The notes under the pieces: model-generated
Databases searched by the model: none
Told to the model about the DNA's origin: nothing
Seen by the model: the letters and a program-made list of their open reading frames with translations, nothing else
Assembly (NCBI RefSeq): GCF_016904945.1
Contig: NZ_JADIKF010000032.1
Span: 1-64,000, forward strand
DNA: 64,000 nucleotides
From: Dyella mobilis
GTDB taxonomy: Bacteria > Pseudomonadota > Gammaproteobacteria > Xanthomonadales > Rhodanobacteraceae
Reading direction: 5' to 3'
Shown: positions 1 through 8,340 of the stretch, in pieces
How the letters are laid out: every line of letters begins with the position of its first letter
How positions within the stretch are numbered: the stretch's first letter is position 1
Translations under genes and position numbers: made by a program

Positions 1-76
1 TCGTGGCGACAGGACATGAGGGTCTTCTCCTTCCACGGCATGACGCACTCCCAAGAGTCGACATCCCGTGAGACTA

Positions 77-117
77 GGTGTTACCCATGTCTCCGAACAC
101 CTGTTACCCATGTCCCC
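77..117. repeat. Tandem TGTTACCCATGTC repeats, possible end of an insertion element
   Basis: Two near-identical 16-mers, TGTTACCCATGTCTCC at 79-94 and TGTTACCCATGTCCCC at 102-117, lie 23 bp apart. GGTGTT (77-82) and AACACC (96-101) form an inverted pair around the first copy. Repeated short motifs of this kind near a TGT-type terminus resemble transposase-binding ends of IS elements such as the IS21 or IS3/IS481 groups. No transposase is visible in the window, so any element body would lie to the left of base 1. The identification is an inference from memory of similar ends. Confidence 0.4.
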
Positions 118-164
118 AGTCCGCACATCCGGGGTAACCCAACCTGCCCCAACCTGCGAAGCGG

Positions 165-1805
165 CTATTTCCAACCGGAAGTGATCGGATAGCGCCGCTC
201 GCGGCCAAATGCGCGCGTCGTGACGCGCGGCCCCGGAGCCGCCTGGCGCCGCTTGAATTCGTTGACCAGCACCAACCGGACCACGCGATGCACGGTGTGC
301 TCGTCGAAACCTGCCGCGATGATTTCGGCCTGCGATTGCTCTTCTTCGATGAAACGCGCCAGGATGGCGTCGAGCTCATCGTAGGCCGGAAGGGAATCCT
401 GGTCGGTCTGGTTGTCGCGCAGTTCGGCCGACGGAGGCCGCTCGATCACCGGCGGCGGAATCGCCCACTCGCCCTCGTTGCCGGTAATGCGCACCTGCTC
501 CTGGTTGCGCCAGCGCGACAACCGGTAGACCTCGGTCTTGTACACATCCTTGAGCGGTGCATAAGCGCCGCACATGTCGCCATAGAGCGTGGCGTAGCCC
601 ACCGCCATTTCGCTCTTGTTGCCGGTCGCCAGCAGCAGACGGCTGTGCTTATTGGACAGGGCCATCAGCATCACGCCGCGCGTGCGCGACTGCAGGTTTT
701 CTTCCGTGGTATCGGGCCTCTTGCCTTCGAACAGCGGCGTCAACGAGGTCATGAAAGCTTCGTAGACCGGCTCGATGCCGATCACGCGATAGTCCACGCC
801 AAGGTGTTCTGCCTGGCCGCGCGCGCCGTCGAGCGAAAGCTGCGAGGTGTAGCGCATGGGCATCATCACTGCGGTGACGCGATCGGAGCCAAGGGCATCC
901 ACCGCCAGCGCCAGGGTCAGCGCCGAATCGATGCCTCCCGACAGTCCCAGCAGTACACCTGGAAAACCGTTCTTGTCGATGTAGTCGCGAATGCCGCGCA
1001 CCAGCGCGGCATAGAGGGTAGCTTCGCGTGAGGTGTCGGAAACCACCGGCCAATCCCGCGCATGCAGGGTGCGCTCGGCCGGATCGAAATCCGCCCACAG
1101 CAAGGCATCCACAAAAGCCGGCGCGCGCGCCGCGATGCTACCGTCGGCATTCACCAACAGGCTGCCGCCGTCATACACCACTTCGTCCTGGCCGCCGACG
1201 AGATTGAGATACACCAGGGCGCAACCGGTTTCCTTGGCGCGCGCGGCGAGCACTTCCTCGCGCGCCAGCTGCTTGGCTTCATCCCAGGGCGAGGCATTGA
1301 TCACCACGATCAACTCCGCGCCCGCCGCGGCCGCGGCGGCGGCCGGCTCGGCCTGCCAGATGTCTTCGCATACCAGGTAACCCACGCGCACCCCCTGGAT
1401 GACGGCGATGGCACTGGTCCGCCCGGGGCGGAAATAGCGCTTGTCGTCGAACACCCCGTAGTTGGGCAGGATCTGCTTGTGCGTGATCTGCACGATCTCG
1501 CCGCCGCGCATGAAGGCGGCGGCGTTGTAAACCTCGCCCTGACTATGCGGAAAGCCGACGATCGCGGTCATGCCGTTGGTATGCGTGGCAAGGTCTTGGA
1601 CAGCTTCCTGGCACGCGGCCAGAAAGCTCGGTCGCAGCAGCAGATCCTCCGGCGGGTAGCCGCTGATCGTCAGCTCGGGAAATACTGCCAGCGATGCCCC
1701 TCCGGCCTCTGCCTGCGCCATCAAATCGCGCACTTTCGCGGTATTGGCGGCGACCGCGCCGACGGGGAAATCGTATTGGGCCAGGGCCAATCGGAGCACA
1801 GCCAT
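165..1805 (-). CDS. nadE: Glutamine-dependent NAD+ synthetase
   Basis: Makes NAD+ from deamido-NAD+, ATP and glutamine-derived ammonia, the last step of NAD synthesis in the cytoplasm. The 546-residue protein has the two-domain layout of the glutamine-dependent form. An N-terminal nitrilase-like amidase carries the expected Glu (FPELTISGYPP), Lys (HKQILPNYG) and Cys (YLVCEDIW). A C-terminal synthetase carries the PP-loop GLSGGIDSALT. I chose the ATG at 1805 (MAVLRLALAQYD) because homology to the amidase begins there; the frame stays open 15 codons further upstream without a clear ribosome binding site. It is transcribed in the same direction as sucC-sucD but is separated from them by about 340 bp and a terminator, so it is probably its own unit. 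Confidence 0.95.
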   Translation of the reverse strand: MAVLRLALAQYDFPVGAVAANTAKVRDLMAQAEAGGASLAVFPELTISGYPPEDLLLRPSFLAACQEAVQDLATHTNGMTAIVGFPHSQGEVYNAAAFMRGGEIVQITHKQILPNYGVFDDKRYFRPGRTSAIAVIQGVRVGYLVCEDIWQAEPAAAAAAAGAELIVVINASPWDEAKQLAREEVLAARAKETGCALVYLNLVGGQDEVVYDGGSLLVNADGSIAARAPAFVDALLWADFDPAERTLHARDWPVVSDTSREATLYAALVRGIRDYIDKNGFPGVLLGLSGGIDSALTLALAVDALGSDRVTAVMMPMRYTSQLSLDGARGQAEHLGVDYRVIGIEPVYEAFMTSLTPLFEGKRPDTTEENLQSRTRGVMLMALSNKHSRLLLATGNKSEMAVGYATLYGDMCGAYAPLKDVYKTEVYRLSRWRNQEQVRITGNEGEWAIPPPVIERPPSAELRDNQTDQDSLPAYDELDAILARFIEEEQSQAEIIAAGFDEHTVHRVVRLVLVNEFKRRQAAPGPRVTTRAFGRERRYPITSGWK

Positions 1806-2096
1806 CGTTGTTTCGAATCCAGGGGCGACTGGCGCTAAATGGTAGTGCAAAGGCGAAGAACAAGAGCAGCCGACCGCACTTCGGCAGACGGCTCAAATTC
1901 GTTGCCGTATGAGTAACTAGCGCATCGCCGGCTGGACGCTGGCAGACCATGCAATCGCCCGTTGCCGGGTGCCACGCTGATCGCCGAATGGCCCGCAGCA
2001 GTTTCTGGACCCTCGGCACCCTGGCGGGCGCCTGCTTTGTTTTCAACGGCTTCGCCGTCTTGCAGGCTGCCTCGAAGCGCTTGCCGAGTCGGCACG
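1806..2096. other. Intergenic stretch upstream of nadE, no gene seen
   Basis: About 290 bp lie between nadE and the sucCD terminator. A plus-strand frame starting at 1988 would give a short hydrophobic peptide, but it runs through the terminator hairpin and lacks a convincing ribosome binding site, so I do not call it. The nadE promoter presumably lies here; no consensus promoter stands out. Confidence 0.5.
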
Positions 2097-2128
2097 AAAA
2101 AAGGGCCGCGTTACCGCGGCCCTTTTTT
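2097..2128 (-). terminator. Rho-independent terminator of sucC-sucD
   Basis: Perfect inverted repeat with arms AAAAAAGGGCCGCG (2097-2110) and CGCGGCCCTTTTTT (2115-2128) around the loop TTAC. Read on the minus strand it is a GC-rich stem followed by a U-run, 21 bp past the sucD stop. The symmetric A/T tracts mean it could also work in the other direction. Confidence 0.9.
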
Positions 2129-2149
2129 GCGACACCGAACCTGCGCGGC

Positions 2150-3025
2150 TTACTTCTTCAGCAAGCCCGCCAGCGTCTTGCCCAGATCGGCCGGCGACTT
2201 CACCGTGGTGACGCCTGCCTTTTCCAGCGCAGCAAACTTCGCTGCCGCCGTGCCCTTGCCACCGGAGATGATGGCGCCGGCATGGCCCATGCGCTTGCCG
2301 GCCGGAGCCGACGCGCCTGCGATGAACGACACCACCGGCTTCTTGACGTATTCGCCGATGAACTCAGCCGCTTCTTCTTCCGCGCTGCCGCCGATTTCGC
2401 CGACCATGATGATGCCTTCGGTCTGCGGATCGTCCTGGAACAGCTTCAGGCAGTCGATGAAGTTCAGGCCGTTGATCGGGTCGCCGCCGATACCGATACA
2501 GGTCGACTGGCCCAGGCCTTCGTTGGTGGTCTGGAACACGGCTTCATAGGTCAGCGTGCCGGAACGCGACACGATACCGACCTTGCCCGGCTTGTGGATG
2601 TGGCCCGGCATGATGCCGATCTTGCACTCGCCCGGGGTGATGATGCCGGGGCAGTTCGGCCCGATCAGCACGGTTTCCGGATGCTGTGCGAGCACGTTCT
2701 TCACGCGCAGCATGTCGAGCACCGGGATGCCTTCGGTGATCGTCACGATCACGCGCACGCCGGCGTCGATCGCTTCGAGGATCGAATCGGCAGCGAACGG
2801 CGGCGGCACGAAGATCACCGACGCGTCGGCGCCGGTTTCGTCGACCGCTTCGGCCACGCTGTTGAAGACCGGCAGGCCGATGTGCTCGGTGCCGCCCTTG
2901 CCCGGGGTCACGCCGCCGACCACCTTGGTGCCGTAGTCGACTGCCTGTTCGGCGTGGAAGGTGCCCTGCTGGCCGGTGAAGCCCTGCACGATGACCTTGG
3001 TGTTCTTGTTAACCAAAACGCTCAT
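2150..3025 (-). CDS. sucD: Succinyl-CoA synthetase alpha subunit
   Basis: Alpha subunit of ADP/GDP-forming succinate-CoA ligase, the substrate-level phosphorylation step of the TCA cycle. At 291 residues it matches the usual family length. It has the N-terminal CoA-binding Rossmann fold ([14 protein letters not shown]) and the phosphohistidine loop [15 protein letters not shown], with the catalytic His near residue 248. The start at 3025 has a GAGGAG ribosome binding site. It lies 13 bp downstream of sucC in the same direction and the pair ends at a strong hairpin terminator, so the two subunits are co-transcribed. Confidence 0.97.
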   Translation of the reverse strand: MSVLVNKNTKVIVQGFTGQQGTFHAEQAVDYGTKVVGGVTPGKGGTEHIGLPVFNSVAEAVDETGADASVIFVPPPFAADSILEAIDAGVRVIVTITEGIPVLDMLRVKNVLAQHPETVLIGPNCPGIITPGECKIGIMPGHIHKPGKVGIVSRSGTLTYEAVFQTTNEGLGQSTCIGIGGDPINGLNFIDCLKLFQDDPQTEGIIMVGEIGGSAEEEAAEFIGEYVKKPVVSFIAGASAPAGKRMGHAGAIISGGKGTAAAKFAALEKAGVTTVKSPADLGKTLAGLLKK

Positions 3026-3038
3026 GGTTGTGCGCTCC

Positions 3039-4199
3039 TCACTTCGCGGCGGCCACGGCTTTCTTCGCCGCGTCGTTGAGATCGTCGGCCGGCGTGATCG
3101 CCAGGCCGGAGTTGGCCAGCAGTTCGCGACCCTTCTCCACGTTGGTGCCCTGCAGGCGCACCACCACCGGAATCTTCAGGCCCACTTCCTTCACCGCGGC
3201 GATGATGCCTTCGGCGATCAGGTCGCAGCGCACGATGCCGCCGAAGATGTTCACCAGGATGGCGCGCACCTTGTCGGAGGAAAGGATCAGCTTGAACGCT
3301 TCGGTCACGCGCTCCTTGGTGGCACCGCCGCCGACGTCGAGGAAGTTGGCCGGCTCGCCGCCTGCCAGCTTGATCACGTCCATGGTGGCCATGGCCAGGC
3401 CCGCACCGTTCACCATGCAACCGATGTTGCCGTCCATGGTGACGTAGTTGAGGTTGTGCTGCACGGCAGCCGCTTCGGCGGCGTCTTCCTGCGAGAGGTC
3501 GCGCATCTTCGCCAGGTCCGCATGGCGGAACTCGGCGTTGTCGTCGGAATTGACCTTGCCGTCGAGGGCGGCGAGGTTGCCGTCTTCGAGGATGGCGAGC
3601 GGGTTGAGCTCGACCAGCGACAGGTCCTTCTCGTTGAACAGCTTGTACAGGCCGAGCATGATCTTGGTCAGCTGGGTGACCTGCTTCGGATTAAGATCCA
3701 TCGCGAAGCCGAGCTGGCGGCACTGGTAGGGCTGCAGGCCTTCGACGAAATCGACCACGATCGTGTGGATGTCGTCCGGCGTTTCCTTCGCCACCTGCTC
3801 GATGTCCACGCCGCCGTGCTTGGAGGCGATGAAGGTGACGGCCTTGCTGTCGCGGTCGACCAGGATCGACAGGTACAGTTCCTTGGCGATGTTGGTGGCA
3901 TCGGTCACCAGCACCAGATTGACGGGCAGCGCGCGGCCGGCCGACTGGTAGGTTTCCATGTTCTTGCCCAGCATGCCCTTGGCGGCGGCATGGACGTCAT
4001 CCAGGCTCTTGCAGAACTTGACGCCGCCGGCCTTGCCGCGGCCGCCTGCGTGGATCTGCGCCTTGACCATCCATTGCGAACCGCCCAGGTGCTTGGCGGC
4101 ATCGACAGCGGCGTCGGGGGAGTTGGCGACTTTGCCCGGCGGCACGGCAATGCCGTACTGCGCGAACAGCTCTTTGGCCTGGTACTCGTGGAAATTCAT
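3039..4199 (-). CDS. sucC: Succinyl-CoA synthetase beta subunit
   Basis: Beta subunit of succinate-CoA ligase, carrying the ATP-grasp nucleotide site and the succinate site. At 386 residues from the ATG at 4199 it is close to the E. coli length of 388. The N-terminus [12 protein letters not shown] is the family signature, followed by an ATP-grasp region ([10 protein letters not shown]) and [11 protein letters not shown]-type C-terminal sequence ([11 protein letters not shown] here). The frame stays open far upstream to 4676 but that extension is low-complexity intergenic sequence. First gene of the sucC-sucD operon, divergent from pilS; the sucCD/pilS neighbourhood is typical of xanthomonads (from memory). 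Confidence 0.96.
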   Translation of the reverse strand: MNFHEYQAKELFAQYGIAVPPGKVANSPDAAVDAAKHLGGSQWMVKAQIHAGGRGKAGGVKFCKSLDDVHAAAKGMLGKNMETYQSAGRALPVNLVLVTDATNIAKELYLSILVDRDSKAVTFIASKHGGVDIEQVAKETPDDIHTIVVDFVEGLQPYQCRQLGFAMDLNPKQVTQLTKIMLGLYKLFNEKDLSLVELNPLAILEDGNLAALDGKVNSDDNAEFRHADLAKMRDLSQEDAAEAAAVQHNLNYVTMDGNIGCMVNGAGLAMATMDVIKLAGGEPANFLDVGGGATKERVTEAFKLILSSDKVRAILVNIFGGIVRCDLIAEGIIAAVKEVGLKIPVVVRLQGTNVEKGRELLANSGLAITPADDLNDAAKKAVAAAK

Positions 4200-4611
4200 T
4201 CGATACCTCGAGTGAATGGGGAAGGATCGAGTCTGCGCGGTAGACACAGCACAGACTTGGGAGAACGGACGGCGGTGATACGCACTACCGGCGTGCAGTG
4301 CGCTGCGGCCACGGGTCAACGTGACGAAAACCGCGCAATACGGCCAGGTATTTTCGCGGAAGCGGGTCCTGATGGAAAGGGGCCGGGGGAAAATGGCTCT
4401 CCGCACCCGCCTCCTCGCCCCTCCGGGGAGCGGATGGAGGCGAGGGTCCACTCTTGCGCTGGTCCCGCAAAAATGAGGGGTAAGTCCTTCTGAGGATTGA
4501 GGTGCAGGCCCAATCTTGCGAAAGTGGCGCATCGGAGTCCGCTTCGATGCCGGCGGACTGCGTGTCTGGCCCCTCGCCCTGCCATCGCCCCGGAGGGGAG
4601 AGGGAATAACC
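4200..4611. other. Divergent sucC/pilS intergenic region with inverted dispersed repeats
   Basis: The 412-bp region must hold the sucC and pilS promoters. It contains CCCCTCCGGGG at 4418-4428 and its reverse complement CCCCGGAGGGG at 4588-4598, an inverted pair about 160 bp apart. It also contains CCAATCTTGCGAAA at 4510-4523. Both motifs recur together at 41050-41093, so this is part of a dispersed intergenic repeat family. The second arm overlaps the ribosome binding site of pilS. Confidence 0.6.
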
Positions 4612-6258
4612 ATGCCCACTTTGAGAGTCCTTGCCCCCGTGTCCAACCGCGCGATGTCCGACTCGCCCAACAGCACGACGACCCGCCACGAATTGTTGTT
4701 CCTGAATTACTTCAGGCTGGCCCAGGCCCTGGTTTACATCGGGCTGGCCTTCACCCCGGTCGGCATGGGCTGGCCCCACCTGGACAACGCCGGCCTGGCC
4801 CGCACCGTCGCGGTTGCCTATCTGCTGTTTGCCGTGGCGATCGTGGCTTCCATCCACCTGGCGCGCACGCTGGGCTGGCTGGGCATCCTGGCCACCCTGT
4901 TCATGGATATCGTCGCCGCCGTGCTGGCGATCGCCGCCATGAACGACGCGCGCATCGGCATCGCCATGATGCTGGCGGTGAACCTGGCGGCAGGCGCCCT
5001 CCTGCTGCCCCTCCGGCTGGCTCTGTTTTTGGCAGCCCTGGCCACCCTCGGCATCCTGGGCCGCACCCTGCTGGGCCTGCCCCACCTGGGCTCGGCCGAT
5101 GACCGCGACCTGCTGGAGTCGGGCCTGTTCGGCATGGCCTATTTCGCGATTGTCGTGCTCTGCAACGTGCTGGGCCGGCAACTGCGCGCCAGCGAGGCGC
5201 TGGCCGAGCAGCGCAGCATCGACCTGGTCAACCTCTCGCAGGTCAACGAGCTGATCATCCGCCGCATGAAAACCGGCGTGATGCTGGTGGACGACGCCAA
5301 CCGCATCCACCAGATCAACGAATCGGCGTGGATGCTGCTGGGCAACCCCTCTTCGGACCAGCGCGACCTGGGCCGGGTGGCGCCGGAACTGTCGCGCCGG
5401 CTCTATCACTGGATCACCTCGGGCAAGCTCGACGAAAACGCCACGCAACTGGCCGACGGCATGCCGGAGGTCGTTCCGCGCTTCAGCCGCCTGGCGCCGA
5501 ACGACGACTCGCTGGTGCTGATTTTCCTGGACGATACCTCGCTGGTATCGCGCCGCGCCGAAGAGCTCACGCTCAGCTCGCTGGGGCGCCTGTCGGCATC
5601 GATCGCCCACGAGATCCGCAACCCGCTAGCGGCCATTCGCTATTCCGCGCAGTTGCTGGCCGAATCGACCGAGTTGAATCACACCGACCTGCGCATGGTC
5701 GAGATCATCAACAACCACTGCAGCCGCCTCAACGAAATCATCGAGAACATCCTGCAGCTTTCGCGACGCGAACGTTCACGCCCGGAAACCCTGAACCTCG
5801 GCGACTGGTCGCACAGCTTCGTGGAGGAATACAAACAAGGAAACGATCTTGGCGGCGATTCCCTCCGTGTGATCGACAACAGCGCAGCCCCCGTGGCCGC
5901 CGTGGCCGATCCGCAGCAACTGCAGCAGGTGGTGTGGAACCTGGTGCAGAACGCACTGCGCTACGGCCGCATGCCCGGCGAATCGGCGCGCGTGATGGTG
6001 GTGGTGCGCCATGGCGAGCACGGCGTGCCGATCCTGGAAGTGATCGATCGCGGCCCGGGCATCGCGCCGAAAGTGGCGGCGCAGATTTTCGAGCCCTTCT
6101 ACACCACGCACGAATACGGCACGGGCCTGGGCCTGTATCTGGCGAGACAGATGGCGGAAGCCAATCAGGCGGCGCTGGAATATGTGCGCGTTGCAGGCGG
6201 CGGCAGTTGCTTCAGGCTGGTCCTGACGCCGCCGGCGAAGATTGAGCCGGCGGTGTAA
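4612..6258 (+). CDS. pilS: Type IV pilus sensor histidine kinase PilS
   Basis: Membrane histidine kinase of the PilS-PilR system, which controls sigma-54-dependent pilin (pilA) transcription. The protein of about 548 residues has an N-terminal block of about six hydrophobic segments (roughly residues 25-190), a PAS-like sensor, a HisKA domain with [19 protein letters not shown] (phosphorylated His near 333) and an HATPase_c domain ([25 protein letters not shown]). The start at 4612 follows GGAGAGGG; an alternative ATG at 4654 (MSDSPNST) is nearer to the conserved region. Its partner pilR, normally adjacent in Pseudomonas and Xanthomonas, is instead at 25128, about 19 kb away beyond a sugar-utilisation island. 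The identification rests on the kinase type, the sucCD context and the presence of pilR in the same region. Confidence 0.85.
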   Translation: MPTLRVLAPVSNRAMSDSPNSTTTRHELLFLNYFRLAQALVYIGLAFTPVGMGWPHLDNAGLARTVAVAYLLFAVAIVASIHLARTLGWLGILATLFMDIVAAVLAIAAMNDARIGIAMMLAVNLAAGALLLPLRLALFLAALATLGILGRTLLGLPHLGSADDRDLLESGLFGMAYFAIVVLCNVLGRQLRASEALAEQRSIDLVNLSQVNELIIRRMKTGVMLVDDANRIHQINESAWMLLGNPSSDQRDLGRVAPELSRRLYHWITSGKLDENATQLADGMPEVVPRFSRLAPNDDSLVLIFLDDTSLVSRRAEELTLSSLGRLSASIAHEIRNPLAAIRYSAQLLAESTELNHTDLRMVEIINNHCSRLNEIIENILQLSRRERSRPETLNLGDWSHSFVEEYKQGNDLGGDSLRVIDNSAAPVAAVADPQQLQQVVWNLVQNALRYGRMPGESARVMVVVRHGEHGVPILEVIDRGPGIAPKVAAQIFEPFYTTHEYGTGLGLYLARQMAEANQAALEYVRVAGGGSCFRLVLTPPAKIEPAV

Positions 6259-6278
6259 TCCGGCTTCAGGAGAAATGT

Positions 6279-7085
6279 GTGCAGTCGTGGAACATCAAGC
6301 AGCACTTGGACACCCTCTTTGCGATCCGCGACCAGTTGGGCCCGGTCTACGGAAGCGAAGACCTCTGCATGCTTCTTTACAGCATGGTGCGCCGCGAGCA
6401 GCCGCAGGTCGTCGTGGAGCTGGGTACCGGCCTGGGAGCGACCACGGCATGGGTCGCATCGGCACTGAAGGAAATCGGCACGGGGCGCATCTATACCTTC
6501 GATAACGGCAGCCATTTCCAGGACGCTTCAGTCAAGGCGTTTCTTTCGCAACTCGGCGGCGAGCTGCACGAGTTTGCACGGCTGTCGCAAACGGGTTCTT
6601 ACGAAGCGTGCATGGACTGGATCTTCCAGCGCGTCGACGTCGCCGACCGCGTGCAACTCGTCAAAGGCGACATCGGTTTCGATGCACGCGCGGCAGAAGC
6701 CGTCGCCCAGGGCAAGAAGATCGACTTGCTGTTTTCCGATTTCAATCACGCACCCAAGACGATCATTCAATTGCTGGCCGGGTATTTGCCGTACGTGAAC
6801 ACGACGTCAGCCATTTACATCGACAGCGCGCCGACCCATCTCCCTTCGTACTGGATGCTCGAGAATCTGGTGCAGATGCTCAACGCAAAGCGCATCCCGG
6901 CGGCATGGCGCCACGAACTGGGCGCCGAGCAACTGGCGGCGCTACGCGATCTGGTCGACCAGTGCCGCTTCCAATTGGTCCACCTGGTCGAGAAAACCCC
7001 CAGAAGTCAAAACAGCACGGCTTGGATACGCATTGCTCCCGACGACATCTTTCCAGCAGGCGCCACCCACCTGCGATTCCAGTAA
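6279..7085 (+). CDS. Class I SAM-dependent methyltransferase-like protein
   Basis: Predicted cytoplasmic 268-residue protein with a class I methyltransferase fold. Motif I is VVELGTGLGATTAWV near residues 45-60, followed by an acidic beta-2 end (IYTFDNG) and a motif IV-like segment (KIDLLFSDFNHAP). The layout resembles the O-methyltransferase/Methyltransf_24 group. The GTG at 6279 is preceded by AGGAGA; an ATG at 6275 is in another frame. It starts 20 bp after pilS in the same direction and could be read through from it. Its substrate is unknown, and it is the first gene of the stretch separating pilS from pilR. Confidence 0.7.
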   Translation: MQSWNIKQHLDTLFAIRDQLGPVYGSEDLCMLLYSMVRREQPQVVVELGTGLGATTAWVASALKEIGTGRIYTFDNGSHFQDASVKAFLSQLGGELHEFARLSQTGSYEACMDWIFQRVDVADRVQLVKGDIGFDARAAEAVAQGKKIDLLFSDFNHAPKTIIQLLAGYLPYVNTTSAIYIDSAPTHLPSYWMLENLVQMLNAKRIPAAWRHELGAEQLAALRDLVDQCRFQLVHLVEKTPRSQNSTAWIRIAPDDIFPAGATHLRFQ

Positions 7086-7096
7086 CGAGCAGCCGA

Positions 7097-8110
7097 TCAG
7101 GTCGACCGCACCACCAGCGTCGACGCCATCATCTGCGACTGCACCGGCTGTCCGTGGATCAGCGCCAATACCTTGCGCGCCAATAGCACGCCGCCTTCCT
7201 GCCAGTTCTGCCGCACCGTGCTCAACGGCGGCAGGAAACTCGCACCCAGCGGCGTATCGTCATAACCGATGACCGACACGTCGTTCGGCACGGAGTGCCC
7301 CAGCTCCACCAGCGCGCGGATCGCCCCCATGGCGAGCAAGTCGCTGCATGCGAAGATCGAGTCGAAACGCACCTTGCGTTCCGACAGCGAACGCACCGCG
7401 TCGACGCCGGACTCTAGGGTGAAATCCGTACGGCGCAACAACAGCGGCTTGATACCGTGGCCAGCCAGTTCGTCGACAAAGCCGAACAGGCGCTGCGCCA
7501 TTTCCGGGTGGTCCGGATTGCCGATGAATACCGGATGGCGTCGCCCGATCGACAAGAAGCGCTCGGCCACGCTCACGCCACCCTGGCGGTTATCGCTGCC
7601 CACCACGATGTGATTGTCGCCGCCCTGTCCGGCCGCGCCCCACACCACCATCGGCAGGCCCACCTTGTCGTACAGGCGCACGGCATCCTGACGTACACCC
7701 TGGCCCAGCAGAATCAATCCATCGGCCGCCTGCACGGCGGCGTTCACCGCATCCTGGCGGGTGGTCAACAACACGCTATAGCCGGCCGATGTCAGCTCCT
7801 GCGAGATACCGCCGAGCAGCGACAAGGGATAGGGGTCCCACATCGTGCGCCCGGAAGACGGTTTCATTTCCACGATCACCGCCACTGTGTGGCTGCGGCG
7901 CAGGCGCAGGTTGCGCGCACTCACGTTTAACTTGTAGCCATGCTTGCGGGCCAATGCCTGCACTCGCTCCCGCGTTTCGGGGTTCACCAGCGTGCTTTCA
8001 CTCAGCGCGCGCGAAACGGTGATCTTGGATACCCCTGCCAGCTCGGCCAGATCGGCCATGGTCAGGCTCGGGCGTTGCGCAAGGGGTTGTTTCTTCTTGA
8101 TACCCGTCAA
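7097..8110 (-). CDS. LacI-family transcriptional regulator of the disaccharide island
   Basis: 337-residue repressor or activator of the LacI/GalR family. The N-terminal helix-turn-helix and hinge read MADLAELAGVSKITVSRAL, followed by a periplasmic-binding-protein-like ligand domain (VIGYDDTPLGASFLPPLSTV near the C-terminus). It is divergent from the GH65-phosphoglucomutase fusion gene, and a perfect 30-bp palindrome lies between them at 8254-8283. This supports control of the flanking disaccharide genes and probably autoregulation. The inducer is likely the imported disaccharide or a hexose derivative, but the sequence does not show which. Confidence 0.9.
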   Translation of the reverse strand: MTGIKKKQPLAQRPSLTMADLAELAGVSKITVSRALSESTLVNPETRERVQALARKHGYKLNVSARNLRLRRSHTVAVIVEMKPSSGRTMWDPYPLSLLGGISQELTSAGYSVLLTTRQDAVNAAVQAADGLILLGQGVRQDAVRLYDKVGLPMVVWGAAGQGGDNHIVVGSDNRQGGVSVAERFLSIGRRHPVFIGNPDHPEMAQRLFGFVDELAGHGIKPLLLRRTDFTLESGVDAVRSLSERKVRFDSIFACSDLLAMGAIRALVELGHSVPNDVSVIGYDDTPLGASFLPPLSTVRQNWQEGGVLLARKVLALIHGQPVQSQMMASTLVVRST

Positions 8111-8253
8111 AAGAGGCCCCTCAATTCACTTCCGGAAAGCTGCATACATAGACGCGGCAAGTGTGGCCCGCCCCTACCCCTTCGTCCAATCCCGTTTACT
8201 TGTAGAGCACATCCAAAGCACACCCGGGAGGCTAAGCTGCTGCGTTGCCGCAG

Positions 8254-8283
8254 ATGATATCGATATCTTGATATCGATATCAT
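8254..8283. promoter_or_regulatory. Perfect 30-bp palindrome, candidate LacI-family operator
   Basis: ATGATATCGATATC (8254-8267), TT, then its exact reverse complement (8270-8283). Each arm contains GATATCGATATC, itself a 12-bp palindrome, so symmetry is nested. It sits in the gap between the divergent lacI-type gene (start 8110) and the phosphorylase fusion gene (start 8341), 58 bp upstream of the latter. Being A/T-rich in a GC-rich region and centrally placed, it is the obvious operator candidate. Confidence 0.75.
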
Positions 8284-8340
8284 TCACTTCTATGCTCGCC
8301 CGGACCTGGCTTAAGGCCATCAGGAAGGTCCAGCGAGAAC

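Noticed and set aside
1988-2150. Short plus-strand hydrophobic ORF upstream of nadE
   Set aside because: It reads through the sucCD terminator, has no good ribosome binding site and no recognisable pattern.
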